DNA of 64,000 bases from Cornus controversa (lineage: Eukaryota > Streptophyta > Magnoliopsida > Cornales > Cornaceae): the NCBI GenBank assembly GCA_026545225.1, contig CM048845.1, positions 28,424,001 to 28,488,000 on the forward strand. Direction: 5' to 3'. A model generated the notes under the pieces. It searched no databases, was not told the origin of the DNA, and saw nothing but the letters and a program-made list of their open reading frames with translations. A program made the translations under genes and the position numbers. Shown here piece after piece: positions 46,862 to 58,741 of the stretch (the first letter of the stretch is position 1; each line of letters opens with the position of its first letter).

Positions 46862-46920
46862 GGCAAGTCATGGACATGGAACGGCATAGAACTAAAATGC
46901 GTCGTTACATGCCCATGCCC
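46862..46920. other. Second, more diverged hairpin of the same type
   Basis: Arms at about 46862-46887 and 46897-46920 pair imperfectly. It also starts GGCAAG and is followed by CGCTTTTTTGCC, which makes it a diverged duplicate of the hairpin at 46498. Confidence 0.65.
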
Positions 46921-46960
46921 GCTTTTTTGCCAACAACAATGACCAACTTCCCAAATCAAG

Positions 46961-47148
46961 ATAAGGTCTTAAATGACCGATCGCTTATCAAAGCTAAGTT
47001 CTTAAACAACCAATCACTTATTGAAGCTAATGTCTTAAACAATCGATCGCTTAATGAAAATAGGCAATAGGCCCAAATCAAGCTAAGGTCTTAAACGACC
47101 AATCGTTTATCAAAGCTAAGGTCTTAAACAACCGATCGCTTATTGAAG
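46961..47148 (+). repeat. 33-bp satellite-like array of the Tat element, left part
   Basis: About six monomers related to AAGCTAAGGTCTTAAACGAC followed by CGATCGCTTATCA. Every third monomer or so carries an extension that includes ATAGGCAATAGGCCCAAATC. The array is cut by Athila B and resumes at 60169. Confidence 0.88.
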
Positions 47149-47153
47149 ATAAG

Positions 47154-48574
47154 TGATAAGTGTTCAATTCTATGTATTTGAACCCTCTTTATTGCATACG
47201 TTGGTACCATTTTTGCGTTTACCGAGATATACTTACGGTATTTTTGTGTTTTTGATGTTTTGCAGGTATTGGAGTAAATGGAGCAAAAATTGGAAGCTTT
47301 TTGCAATCAAGAGAAGAAATCAGGAAATGCAGCCAAGGCATCTCGATCAATCGAGATGTTGATTTCGATTAATCGAAATCTCGATTGATCGAGATCTCAT
47401 TTCGATTGATCGAAATCTCGATCAATTGAGATTCAATTTCGATCAATCGAAATTCTGCAGAGCCCACTTGGCCACTTGCTCACCTGCTCTCCCACTTGCA
47501 ACAAAATCCCCCTTTTTGCACGACTTAGGGGGATTATCTAACTTGAACAAGACTTTTGGGGGCCCTCTTGATACAAGAGATATATATAATGATATATATA
47601 TATATATGGTGGGCCCCAAAGGAAGAAAAGAAGCCTAAAAGCACCAAAAGCCACATATATCTCATATATCTCTCAAGCAACAAAAGAAGATCAGAGGAGA
47701 GACCTTCGGGAGAGGAAGAGAGAGAGCTGAACCAGACCAAGAAGCTTCATTCTCTTCATCAATGGAAGGGTGCAAGGCAACCATGAGCAACTAACTCTTC
47801 TACTAGGGTGTTGGTTTCAACCCCTAGCCATGTAAACTTGTTCATCTTTGTAGCTCTTGGGATTTATACTTAAATGTTGATTATTTAGCCTAGTGATTAT
47901 GTACACAAATACATCTCTTTTATATATTCATTTGATTTGGAATTTATTCTTGTCTTAGAGTAGATTTTGTCACTTGAATGAACAACATTTGCATATTCCA
48001 CAAGAAGTGTAAATGATGGCTAGATAATGGAATTTAATTGAATGTGTGATGTTAATTTGTATAGACCATGACAAGACAAGGGAGTTTGGATGCATGTAGT
48101 GTTCACTTAGAGAGTAGAGTAATTAGGTAGTTAGTTAGGTTGAAGAGCTATGCTTGTTGAAGATGGATTATGATAGGTTAGCACACACATTGATCTTTTG
48201 ATATGTCATTGAGGTCACAAGCCTAATGACATTGTTAGGCATTTAATTAATAAATCCCATGCTTGCTACACTTATGAACATGTGAATGGCTAGTGGTGGA
48301 AACCAACCCTAGTTCTCTCTCCCAACTTTAAACTCTTTAATTTTCTTGTCATTTCATTCATGCAATAGTTTTTAAACACAAAACCAAAAATTTGTTTTTA
48401 GAATTAAAGTAGAATTAACTTCCCGTAAGACAATTGCGACTAGTCCTCGTGGGATCGATACCCTCCATATAGAACCTTATCTACAAAGATTCGTGCTCTT
48501 GCGAGTGGTTAAATTATATTTTGATAAAAAGGGCAAAATTAAGCTTACAATATAATTTAGTTTCGACCACATCA
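47154..48574 (+). repeat. 5' LTR of Athila B
   Basis: It starts TGATAAGTG and ends CCACATCA. It contains a palindrome array at 47343-47451, then a TA-rich stretch at 47577-47607 that could serve as the TATA region. Near the end is GGGATCGATACCC, which recalls a similar motif in the A LTRs. Confidence 0.95.
47343..47451. repeat. TCGATNNATCGA palindrome array in the Athila B 5' LTR
   Basis: Six units of the 12-bp palindrome TCGATNNATCGA, one with a single change, are flanked by further symmetric bases (for example ATCTCGATCAATCGAGAT). They lie about 125 bp upstream of the TATA-rich stretch. Confidence 0.92.
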
Positions 48575-48580
48575 AAATTT

Positions 48581-48598
48581 TGGCGCCGTTGCCGGGGA
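48581..48598 (+). promoter_or_regulatory. Primer binding site of Athila B (tRNA-Asp)
   Basis: TGGCGCCGTTGCCGGGGA is a perfect complement of the 3' end of plant tRNA-Asp. It starts seven bases after the LTR. Confidence 0.93.
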
Positions 48599-48856
48599 CT
48601 ACGGTTTTATTGTCGCCATTGGAAGATTAAATCTGGTTTAATTCTTAGGCTAGAAATTCTTTCATTCTTTTGTACATATTTTGTCTTTATTTCTCAAATT
48701 TCTTGATTTTAGGTATACCACATAACGGGCATCTAAGAGAAGCAAACTTGGAACCCTTTGTGAGTATAACGCCTAAAATTAGTGGTTTGAATTCATTCAT
48801 TCTTTTGTATATATTTGTTTATCTTGTATATTGAGGTGTTGTGCTATTGGTAATGC

Positions 48857-51800
48857 ATGCTAGGTAGACGGTCATTGTCACTTCCTTTGCTTCCGTGTAA
48901 CATTGAACTTGAACGAACACTTAGACAACGTAGAGGAACCTCTAGGGACCCTATATTGCCTAGGACTGAAAACATGGATCCAAATGAGAGACAACCTCCC
49001 GGTCTACCTCCTTTTAATCATGAACAACCACCTCCACCACCACCTCCTCAAGGAGAGTTGGTTATGGACTTTTACCTTCCAACTACATTTGAAGTACCTT
49101 CATGTATTCAATTTCCGGATGTAGCGGCAAATCAATTCGAAATAAAGTCCTCCACCATCAATCTTCTTAATAGCTTCCACGGTCTTCCTAATGAGGATCC
49201 GTACCGGCACTTAGATTACTTCCTTTCCGTGTGTTCCACTATTCGTGTACCACACTTTACGGAGGATGATCTAAAGCTGCATATGTTCCCCTTCTCCCTA
49301 AAAGATAAAGCTAGAAGTTGGTTCAACTCCTTAGAACCTAACTCAATCCATTCTTGGGCGGAGATGCAAATAGAGTTCTTGAAAAAATACTTCCCAATGG
49401 GTAAGACGAGTGATATTCGACGAGCAATCACCGGATTCACCCAAATTGACCAAGAACAATTCCATGAGACGTGGGAGAGGTTAAAAGATCTTTTAAAATC
49501 TTGTCCGCATCATGCTGTCCCAAAATGGCAGCTAGTGCAAAGTTTTTATGATGGGGTGAGTGAGCAACATAGACAAATGATAGACTCCGCGTGTGTGGGT
49601 GGATATCTTACGAAAAGCCCCGATGAGGCATGGAAACTTTTTCAAACCCTAAGCAACAATTCAGCTCAACGCTCCTCCACTAGGAAAGGGAAGGCCACCC
49701 AACCTTGTAGAGGCGTGCATGAGATTTCACGGGTAGATGAGGTTGCCATGCAAGTAGAAGCCCTAACCCAAAAAATGGATTTAATCATGAAAAATGGGCT
49801 GCCTACTCCAAACCAATCTGTCCAAAATCAGGAAGGTTGTTCGTTTTGCTATAGTACTTCACATTTTGTGCGAGATTGTCCTATTGCCGGGCAATCTCCC
49901 GATTATGCTCAAGAGCAAGCGAATGCCTTGTATGCTAAACAACTAAATGATCCATATTCGAACACGTACAATCCTGGTTATAAGAACCATCTGGCTTTCT
50001 CATGGAAGAATCAAGAATCAAGTCCCTCGTTCCAAGGGCAAAGTTTTTTTAATTCTCAATCTCAACAGCCTCATTATAGGCCAAACCCTCAACCTTACAA
50101 TCAAAGATCTAATTACCAACAACCACCACCTCCTCCGAGAAGCCAAAGCTTTGAAGAAAGAGTGATAAGCAATCTTGAGGCCAATACCCGCTTATTGCAA
50201 ACTCACTCTCAATCAATCTCTAAGCTTGAAGCCAATGCTCAATCTATGGCTAGGTTAGAAGCTCAAATCGGGCAACTAGCTAATGCCTTAAATAGAAGAG
50301 AGGAAGGTAAGTTACCGAGTCAACCGGTGGCGAACCCCAAAGGTGTGCATATGATTGAAGATCCATCATCTTCAACTTGTAATGCTCCTCCGGAGCAAGT
50401 TCAATCAATCACAACCTTGAGAAGTGGCAAAATCATTAACTCCAAGGTAGGGGAGGAAGAGAGAAAAGAATTCCAAGAGCAACCTAAAAATCCAAAAGAA
50501 TCCCAATTAAATCCAAAATCGTTTCCGTTAAATCCAAATTTGCAAAATACCCCTTCAAATCCAAAAGGAAAGGCAAGTGAAGTTGTGTCGTCATCGATTC
50601 CAAATCTTGACACCTCTTATGAACCTCCGGTTCCTTTTCCTCAGAGATTGAAGGAACCTTCTCATTTCGGGAAGCAAGGAGAGAAAATCCAAGACATGAT
50701 GGAGATCTTCAAACAAGTAAAGATCAATCTCCCTCTCCTTGATGCTATTCGACAAATTCCCTCCTATGCGAAATTCTTGAAGGACTTGTGCACTCAAAAG
50801 CGCAAATCTAGGAATAATGTTCCTAAGAAAGTCCTCTTAACTGAGCACATAAGCTCCATTTTCCAACACCATGCCCCTCCTAAATTCAAAGATCCGGGTG
50901 CTCCGACCATTTCGTGCACCATCGGAAATCAATCTTTTGAAAAAGCACTTCTTGATTTAGGGGATAGTGTCAATGTGCTTCCATTCTCAGTTTACCAACA
51001 ACTAGGTTTGGGGGAACTCAAGCATACCACGGTTGTGTTACAACTTGCCGACCGTTCGGTGAGGCAACCACGTGGCATCATTGAGGATGTCATCATTCAA
51101 GTGGATAAATTCTATTTTTCGGTGGACTTCATAGTCCTTGACACGGAACCGGTCCAAAATCCGAAGCATCATATCCCTATCATTCTAGGTCGTCCATTCT
51201 TGGCCACGGCAAACGCTTGCGTTAATTGCCTTACCGGAGTGATGGACATCTCTTTTGGGAATATGAAAGTCCACTTGAACATCTTCAATGCTTCTCACCA
51301 CACATCCGGTAACGAAAGTGAGTGCTTTTGTGTCAATGTAGTGGAAGACCTTGTTCAAGAAGCGCTACCTTCTATTCTTTTCAAGGACCCTTTAGAGGCA
51401 CACCTAAATCACTTCAACTGTGATGATTTTGACATTGAGCAATCCATATGTGAAGTCAATTCCATGCTCGATGTTAATACTGTCATGGATTTGCCTAAGT
51501 GGAGAGTTCCGAGAGAACCCTTGCCCCCTTTGTCCAAAACTTCCCAAACTCCTTCTTTAATTTCCCCACCACAACTTGAGCTCAAGCCCCTACCGGCTAC
51601 ACTCAAGTATATTTTCTTGGGCGCTAATGAAACCCTTCCAGTCATTATTGCTTCCAATCTTACCAATGATCAAGAGATGGAACTTCTTAAGGTGCTCAAA
51701 GAGCACAAAGAAGCAATAGGCTGGAGTGTGGCAGATCTCAAGGGAATAGATCCTTCTATTTGTATGCACCGCATACACTTGGAAGAGGATGCTAAGACCT

Positions 51801-54490
51801 CAAGGGAGGCACAACGTCGATTAAATCCAAATATGAAGGACGTTGTCATGAAGGAGGTGGTGAAGTTACTAGATGCGGGAATCATATACCCCATCTCTGA
51901 TAGCAAGTGGGTTAGTCCCACTCAAGTGGTTCCAAAGAAGTCAGGTATTACGGTGCAAACAAATGACAAGGGTGAATTAGTTCCCCAATGCACCGCCACG
52001 GGTTGGAGAGTGTGCATAGACTATAGGAAATTAAATTCAGCCACTCGGAAAGATCACTTCCCCCTCCCATTCATTGATCAGATATTGGAGAGATTAGCCG
52101 GGCAAAGTTTTTATTATTTTTTGGATGGATATTCCGGCTATAATCAGGTTGCTATAGACCCGAGGGACCAAGAAAAAACCACCTTTACATGTCCCTTCGG
52201 CACATTTGCTTATAGACGCATGCCCTTTGGGTTGTGCAATGCACCGGCGACTTTTCAACGGTGTATGATGTCTATCTTCTCAGACATGGTGGAAAAATTC
52301 TTGGAAGTGTTTATGGATGATTTTTTCGTTTTTGGGCCTTCATTTGAATCATGCCTCCAAAATCTAACTTGTGTTCTCAAACGATGTCAAGAGACCAACC
52401 TAATTCTTAGTTGGGAAAAGAGCCATTTTATGGTTCAAGAGGGTATTGTCCTAGGGCACATTGTGTCTAAGAGGGGAATAGAGGTTGACAAAGCCAAGGT
52501 TGAACTCATTTCCAAACTTCCTCCACCATCAACGGTGAGAGAGATTCGTTCATTCCTTGGGCATGCGGGCTTTTATCGCCGTTTCATCAAAGACTTCAGC
52601 AAAATCTCTCGGCCTTTGTGTCGCCTTCTTGAAAAAGAGTCTTGCTTTACCTTTGATGAAGCGTGCCTTAACGCTTTTGAAAAACTCCGCACCATGCTTA
52701 CAACTGCTCCAATTCTAATCCCTCCAAATTGGGCTCTCCCATTTGAGATTATGTGTGATGCATCCGATTATGCCATGGGTGCTGTCTTAGGGCAACGAAT
52801 AGACAAACTGCCACATGTAATCTACTACGCAAGTAAAACCCTTTTCGAGGCTCAAATCAATTATACCACCACGGAAAAGGAATTGCTTGCGGTAGTATTT
52901 GCATTGGACAAATTTTGAGCTTATTTATTGGGTTCAAAGGTCATTGTCTATTCGGACTATGCTGCCCTCCGGCATCTTTTGGCCAAAAAGGACACCAAGC
53001 CTAGGTTGATCCGATGGATACTCTTATTGCAGGAGTTCAATTTTGAGATTAGAGACAAAAAGGGAACTGAAAATGTGGTAGCTGACCACCTGTCTAGAAT
53101 TCTTGTTGAATCCCTCCATAATTCCATTCCAGTTTGTGAATCCTTCCCGGATGAACAACTCTTTGTCATCTCTCAAGAGAGTATCCCTTGGTATGCGGAT
53201 GTGGTTAATTACTTGGCAGCCGGTAAGATACCATCTTCTTGGACCAAGCAAGAGAAGGATCGTTTTCTCTCCCAATCACGATCATATTATTTGGACGATC
53301 CTCAATTGTTCAAATATTGCCCCAATCAAATAATTCAAAGGTGTGTGCCCAACAGTGAATTCCAAAGCATTCTCAAGTTTTGTCATACACTCGCTTGTGG
53401 GGGGCACTTTAGTGCTAAGCAAACCGCAGCAAAAATTCTCCAATGCGGATTTTTCTGGCCGACACTTCATCGGGATGCATATTCATTCTGCCGCTCTTGT
53501 GAGCGATGTCAGCGCCTTGGCGCGATGTCTCGGAAGGACATGATGCCTCTTAACCCTATTCTTATCATTGAAATATTTGATGTGTGGGGCATTGACTTCA
53601 TGGGACCATTTCCACCCTCTACTGGTCATGAGTACATACTTGTGGCGGTGGACTACGTATCTAAGTGGATAGAGGCCGTTGCTACCAAAACCAATGATCA
53701 CGCAGTCGTGGTTAAATTCATTCAAGCTAACATTTTTAGCCGGTTTGGTACGCCTCGGGCCATCATCAGTGACGGAGGTAAACATTTCTGTAACCGGTTC
53801 CTTCGAACCTTGCTTCTCAAATACTCCGTCACGCACAAAGTAGCCACCCCATACCATCCTCAAACTAATGGCCAAGTAGAAGTATCCAATAGGGAGATTA
53901 AGAACATTCTTCAGAAAACTGTTCGGCCCGACCGGAAGGATTGGTCATTGCGACTAAACGATGCATTATGGGCATACCGAACCGCATATAAAACTCCCAT
54001 TGGAATGTCACCTTATCGGTTGGTTTATGGCAAGGCGTGCCATCTTCTGGTTGAATTGGAGCATAAAGCTATGTGGGCCACCAAAACTTTCAATTTTGAC
54101 ATGAAAAAGGCCGGTTCTAATCGAAAGCTTCAATTGAATGAATTGGAAGAATTGCGACATGACGCGTATGAGAATGCGAAAATCTATAAGGCAAAGTCCA
54201 AAGCCTTTCATGATCGTAATATTCGAGTTAAAACATTTTCGCCGGGCCAAAAATTTTGGTTGTACAACTCACGCCTCCATTTGTTTCCCGGAAAACTTCG
54301 CTCCCGTTGGGATGGTCCATTTTTGGTTAACTCCGTCGCTCCCCACGGAGCGGTGGAATTGAAGGACTTGAAAGATGGCTCGATGTTCAAAGTAAACGGG
54401 CAGCACTTAAAAGTGTGTGTGGATGACCAAGTCACCACCGAATACGTGGATGTCGTCACTTTGACGGATCCCGTGTATTTTGACTCGTGA
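48857..54490 (+). CDS. gag-pol coding region of Athila B (nearly whole fossil)
   Basis: The chosen start is the ATG at 48857 ([20 protein letters not shown]), which matches the start of the A2 gag. The gag core lies at about residues 92-275 ([20 protein letters not shown]). A CCHC knuckle ([14 protein letters not shown]) is near 49840-49880. A glutamine- and proline-rich segment with coiled-coil character follows. The aspartic protease core is near 50945. Reverse transcriptase is at about 51900-52400 ([18 protein letters not shown]; catalytic VFMDDF near 52310). RNase H starts near 52740 ([15 protein letters not shown]). The integrase has its HHCC region at 53380-53515, catalytic acids near 53590 (WGIDFMGPF), 53765 (ISDGGKHF) and 53890 ([12 protein letters not shown]), and a C-terminal end LTDPVYF. 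The order PR-RT-RH-INT is Ty3/gypsy. About one break is present. Confidence 0.93.
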
Positions 54491-54661
54491 GCCGATACGG
54501 ACGTCGCGCCATAGACGTGTAAGGTGGCGAAGCCATGGTAGCTATCACTCTTCCATGATGTCCCTTTAATCCAAAGTAGGTGTGTATCTAAGCAATGTAG
54601 TATCTAATTCCCAAATATCCAAGTCCCTAGAGCATAACTCAAGCTGACTGTTTTTGAGCAT

Positions 54662-55038
54662 TTCGATTGATCGAAACAAAGACTTCGATCAATCGAAATT
54701 TCGATTGATCGAGATCTCATTTTCGATTGATCGAAAAATTACAGAGATTTGCCAAGTCCAAAGTCCCGAGAGGTAGTATTCTTCGATTGCACTTCGATAG
54801 GTTTTCGATCCATCGAACATTTCGATCGATCGAAATGGGATTTCGATTGATCGAAATAAAATTTTGATTGAATGAATTAAATGTTCGATTGATCGAAGTA
54901 AGAGGGTGATTCAGTGAAGGAATTCTCGATTAATCGAAGAGACAATCTCGATCCATCGAAGCTGGTTTCGATTGATCGAAGCAAGATTTCGATCAATCAA
55001 AATTTCGATTGATCGAAATGCACATCTCGATCAATCGA
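54662..55038. repeat. Dense TCGATNNATCGA palindrome array between pol and the env-position ORF
   Basis: Thirteen intact copies of TCGATNNATCGA plus at least one decayed copy lie in about 380 bp. They start near 54663, 54684, 54701, 54723, 54805, 54822, 54843, 54884, 54926, 54948, 54968, 55005 and 55027. The two central bases vary (TG, CA, TA, CC, CG), while the ten outer bases hold. The array ends about 65 bp before a TATA box. Confidence 0.93.
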
Positions 55039-55102
55039 GATGCACGCGGAGCCTGCACGTGAGCCAAAAATCTATTTAAACCGTTGGGCTTCCCTCCCAG
55101 TT

Positions 55103-55110
55103 TATAAAAA
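55103..55110 (+). promoter_or_regulatory. Candidate internal TATA box for the env-position ORF of Athila B
   Basis: TATAAAAA is followed about 25-30 bp later by the pyrimidine-rich TTCTTCTCTCCCTCT, typical of plant transcription starts. A second TATA-like sequence, CTATTTAAAC, lies near 55071. The palindrome array is immediately upstream. Confidence 0.55.
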
Positions 55111-55304
55111 ATCGTCCGAATTCTTCTCTCCCTCTGTGCGATCCAAACCTTCTCCAAGCACTCCCGAGCACTCGATCTACCATTCCCGATCATCCGCCGC
55201 CATCCGACGCAGTCCGAAGCCGCCGCTAGCACTTGCGCGATCTTCTCTTCGCGGCTGCGAGTGGAGTTTTCTTCGGTTGAGCCTTTCATCTTCTTCCTCA
55301 CGAG

Positions 55305-55689
55305 GTACGTGATGCATGGCTATTTTTTGTTTACTTTCTCGCCATTTTTGATAGTTTTACGACGTAATAAACATAGTTAGATCAAGTTGGGGTGGATGGT
55401 TGCGATTGCGATATCTGTAACGAGATTTTGGGGGTTTCGGGGGTAGGAATTCATGTAGGAGTGAGATTTGGCATTTTCTTCGTTTCAAATACTCAGTGTA
55501 CGGTGTGTAACCGCGGCACCTTCGTTTCGGTTGCACCCGTTCACATTGCCTCTTCGAGAGCGACTTTTCGCATTCTTGTCAGTACCATGGACTAGGACTT
55601 CATTTTTATTTTTTTTCTTTTAGTTTATTAGTAGTTTAACTTTCTTCTTACTCATCTTTTATTTACGTACTTTTTGGAATCAAGTGCAG
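55305..55689 (+). other. Candidate 5' UTR intron of the env-position transcript
   Basis: The donor is AG/GTACGT at 55305. The acceptor is GTGCAG ending at 55689, preceded by a long T-rich tract (TTTATTTTTTTTCTTTTAG and on). It ends 14 bases before the start codon at 55704. The 385-bp interior is T-rich, as plant introns are. Confidence 0.55.
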
Positions 55690-55703
55690 ACTGTTCCGAG
55701 ACC

Positions 55704-56828
55704 ATGGCGAGGGTGAAGAACGCCGCCGGTGCTGTTCGTGACGTGCCCGGGCGAGCCTTCCGGTCTCGGAAGTTCCACCCGGAGCAAGTTTTCGACTTAG
55801 CCAAGTTCGAGAGGCGTCTCGACACCGCGTGGACTGTTGCCGAGCTCAGGAGGCGTCGCCTCGACCGACTATGTGTGCCTCCTACTGACATGGCACACGA
55901 GCGCTTAGTGCAGGTCTTCTATGAGCACATGACCTACTCCTACACAGTGCCGGATACACTAGAGACGGTCGTGGGCACCGTCACGATCACGATTACGCCG
56001 AGCCGGATTGCTCATATGCTCGGCATCCCTCACCAGCAGCCGCCGGACATGGTTGGCCCAGACGGTCAGCCACTTTATAGTGACGCACTCCCAGCAGACA
56101 CTACGCTCTTCTCGATAGTGATGGACATGTGTGGCGGGGCGTTTACCACGCCCAGTCACAACTGCACGTCCAAATCGATGTGCCCGAGTAGATATTGGTT
56201 CCTGGACACCGTTCTCCTCAAGAACGCGTGTCCGCTGCAGCACGTGGCCGAGCGCAGGGGCGACCTCCTCCGTTGCCTCTATGCTTTCCATACGGGCGCT
56301 TGGTTTTCTATCCCATTGCTGATCTGGGGGCAGATGCACAAAGTCTGGGATGGCCTCATCAATAAGAGGAAGAGGAGAGCAGCGAGTTGGCGGCTTCCCT
56401 TCCCTTTCCTGATTGCCGCTTTTCTCAGCAGTGCCAGTATTCCGGTCAGTCAGACTAATGTCCGGTTGGCACCGCCCACCCGCTTCACATCTACTCAGTG
56501 GGAGCGGGTGAGGCGACACTTAGAGCGATAGGACCACCAGGGTGATCCACCAGACGATGTCGATATGGATGCCCCGGTGGAGGCGGATGAGGGCGAGCCA
56601 GCAGAGGCTGCGTCAGAGGACGAGGAGATAGGGGAGGAGGAGATGGATCTCACTGCAGAGCGGCATGATATCTTAGCGACGGGCTATTCCTGCCTGGCGG
56701 CTGACGTAGAGCGGCTCCAGCAGAGTTTTGACGAGCACGTCCAGGTGACGCAGAGTCAGTTGGCAGGTATTCGGTCAGACATTTCTTCTCTGGCACAGGG
56801 CCAGAGAGCGATCTTAGACGAGTTCTGA
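55704..56828 (+). CDS. Athila env-position ORF region, copy B
   Basis: ATG at 55704 in a strong context (ACCATGG) starts MARVKNAAGAVRDVPGRAFR. The ATG at 55674, 30 bases earlier and in frame, lies in the candidate intron and is less likely. The 'putative plant transposon protein' domain follows, with RRLDTAWTVAELRRRRLDRL near residue 40, WFLDTVLLKNACPLQHVAER near residue 165 and SIPLLIWGQMHKVW near residue 205. An acidic stretch and a coiled-coil segment (LAADVERLQQSFDEHVQVTQ) come last, as in A1 and A2. It is richer in G+C than its surroundings and has no evident membrane segment. About one break is present. Function is unknown. Confidence 0.75.
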
Positions 56829-58726
56829 GCCTTCCGGCAGGACCTGCAGTTCCTGTTCGCAGGTCGAGCCTCCACCTCCACTTCTGCTCCCACCGAGCCA
56901 CCACCACCACCCGCCCTCGAGTAGCTGCATTTTATTCATCTTTTCTGTTTTATTTTCTGTATTTTCCTTTCTTTATTTTTCATAGGCCATGTTGGCCATG
57001 TTTAGTTTCTTTTTGAGTATTCCACCTGCATGTACACTTGTACTAAAACTCATTTTCATTTATATGGAATACATTTATATTTTCTTTTCTGCCATGTATT
57101 ATCTTTACTGTGTTTATTTTTACTTTCCGTCAATCTACTTGTTCTCTATACTTTGACTATGTATGTAGTACCACTTGTCTAATTGTTATATGCGATTCAA
57201 TTAATGATTTCCGTTTATTACCGCCTGGTTTTAATTCCCAATACTGTTGAGATTGCTTCAACACAGTATGGCGGTAATAAAGAAAGGCAGCCCCTTTGCG
57301 TGCTATATGTTAGCGTGCCTGGATAGTCAATATCTTGTCGCATAGACATCTTAGACAATTGGGAAACACCAGTTCAGACCCTTAGATATACAGTGATATT
57401 GGCATTATCTGTTTGCGCATAATTCTTTTATTTATGTTCTATTTATCTACTTTTTGTTCCTTTTAATGCTCGTGGTATCCAGTTGGTGTTCCGTGCAGGT
57501 TTTCCTTATTTCCACGATGACCGCTATTGTGGACTAACATTTTCTCGCATTCTGCCATCCCGGTAACTTCTTTCCTTGTTCTTCTTGTCCAAACATTGAG
57601 GACAATGTTGCATATAAGTTTGGGGGTGCGGTATGCTATACCACTTGCATATGCATGCAATGTTCAGTCATTATATTGAGTGTCATTGTAGAGCAGTTTC
57701 TTTTTCTTGATATTTTTTGCATACTTGCTATGATGTCTTGCTTTTTAAAGGAAGTCATTCGAATAAATGTCCGAGGTAAATGCAGCAGGTAGTTAAGAAC
57801 TTTAACATTGTAAATACCCGCACTTTTGCAAGCTTTATTGTAGGCTAGAACGGTCTACACTTTTGTCCAAATTCGAGCGCGTACGGTTCTTGCCCTAAAT
57901 TTGTCCTTAACCACACAAATTCGCACACATGCATTTTAAATTGTGGGGTATAAGTCTGAGGGAGAATTTTTGAAAATTTCTGTTTTTATCTGAACAACTT
58001 AAAGAATAAGTTCTTCTGGTTGTTGTAAAAATAAAAAAATAAAAAAAATAAAAAAAAAAGAGAGAAAAATATGCAATAAGCCTTCTCACTCAATAAACCG
58101 GATTTCTATGCCTCAAAGCAGGGAATATTCACGTATAAGTGTGTAAGGTTGAGCAATAATAAGCGGGTGGCTTGCTTACGCTCATCGCCTTGTAAGCTCG
58201 GTCATTAAGTCCGAGGGGTGCTTCTTCACCTAATGCCCTAAAACCAATTGGTTTGGGAGTCATTGGCCCAACTCCGCTACATGGGCTTGCAAGAAAGCAA
58301 AAAGAGCTAAGCATTGCACGGTCATCCGTGCATGAGCAATCATGAATGTTTTGTGATAATGAACAGCCGAGTCGAGCATTTTCAATGAGTTTTTCTCTTA
58401 AAAACAGATTTGTTCGTTTTTCTTCTCCAAATATGACAAAAGCTGCACGTTAGAATGCATGTTCACTTTTCAAAGAGGATTTTGGGGCTGGAATGGTTAT
58501 AGTTGTTTGGACTGGCCATTATGTGGGGACTGTCGTTCATTTATAGCTTGTGAAAGTCCATTTTTGCTAATGACCACATAGTTCTGTAATACTTGTTGCA
58601 TTTGCCAAATGTGAAATGAACGGATGAGCGGCCTTTATCTAGTTGATGACTGAGCATGATTAAACTTTTGTATAAGATAGTTGATTTCATTTTTGTAATA
58701 TTGTATTGCTAAGGGACTAGCAATAT
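56829..58726 (+). other. 3' untranslated region of Athila B
   Basis: No gene is seen in this 1.9-kb region. It holds ACATTG-AGGA-CAATGT followed by AAGTTTGGGGGTG near 57593-57627. A block at 58105-58300 (ending TTTGGGAGTCATTGG, then GCTACATGGGCTTGC) is shared with the A family. The end, from 58396, is also present in A2 as the inserted fragment. Confidence 0.75.
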
Positions 58727-58741
58727 GTAAGTTTGGGGGTG
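58727..58741 (+). promoter_or_regulatory. Polypurine tract of Athila B
   Basis: GTAAGTTTGGGGGTG abuts the 3' LTR; it is the same string as in the A family. Confidence 0.78.

Larger units (their letters stand above)
46264..46960 (+). other. 3' region of the Tat element before the tandem repeats
   Basis: No gene is seen. The region holds two diverged copies, about 365 bp apart, of a block that starts near GGTCCCACACCG (46429) or AATCCCACATCG (46799). Each block ends in a long hairpin followed by a run of six T. Confidence 0.7.
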
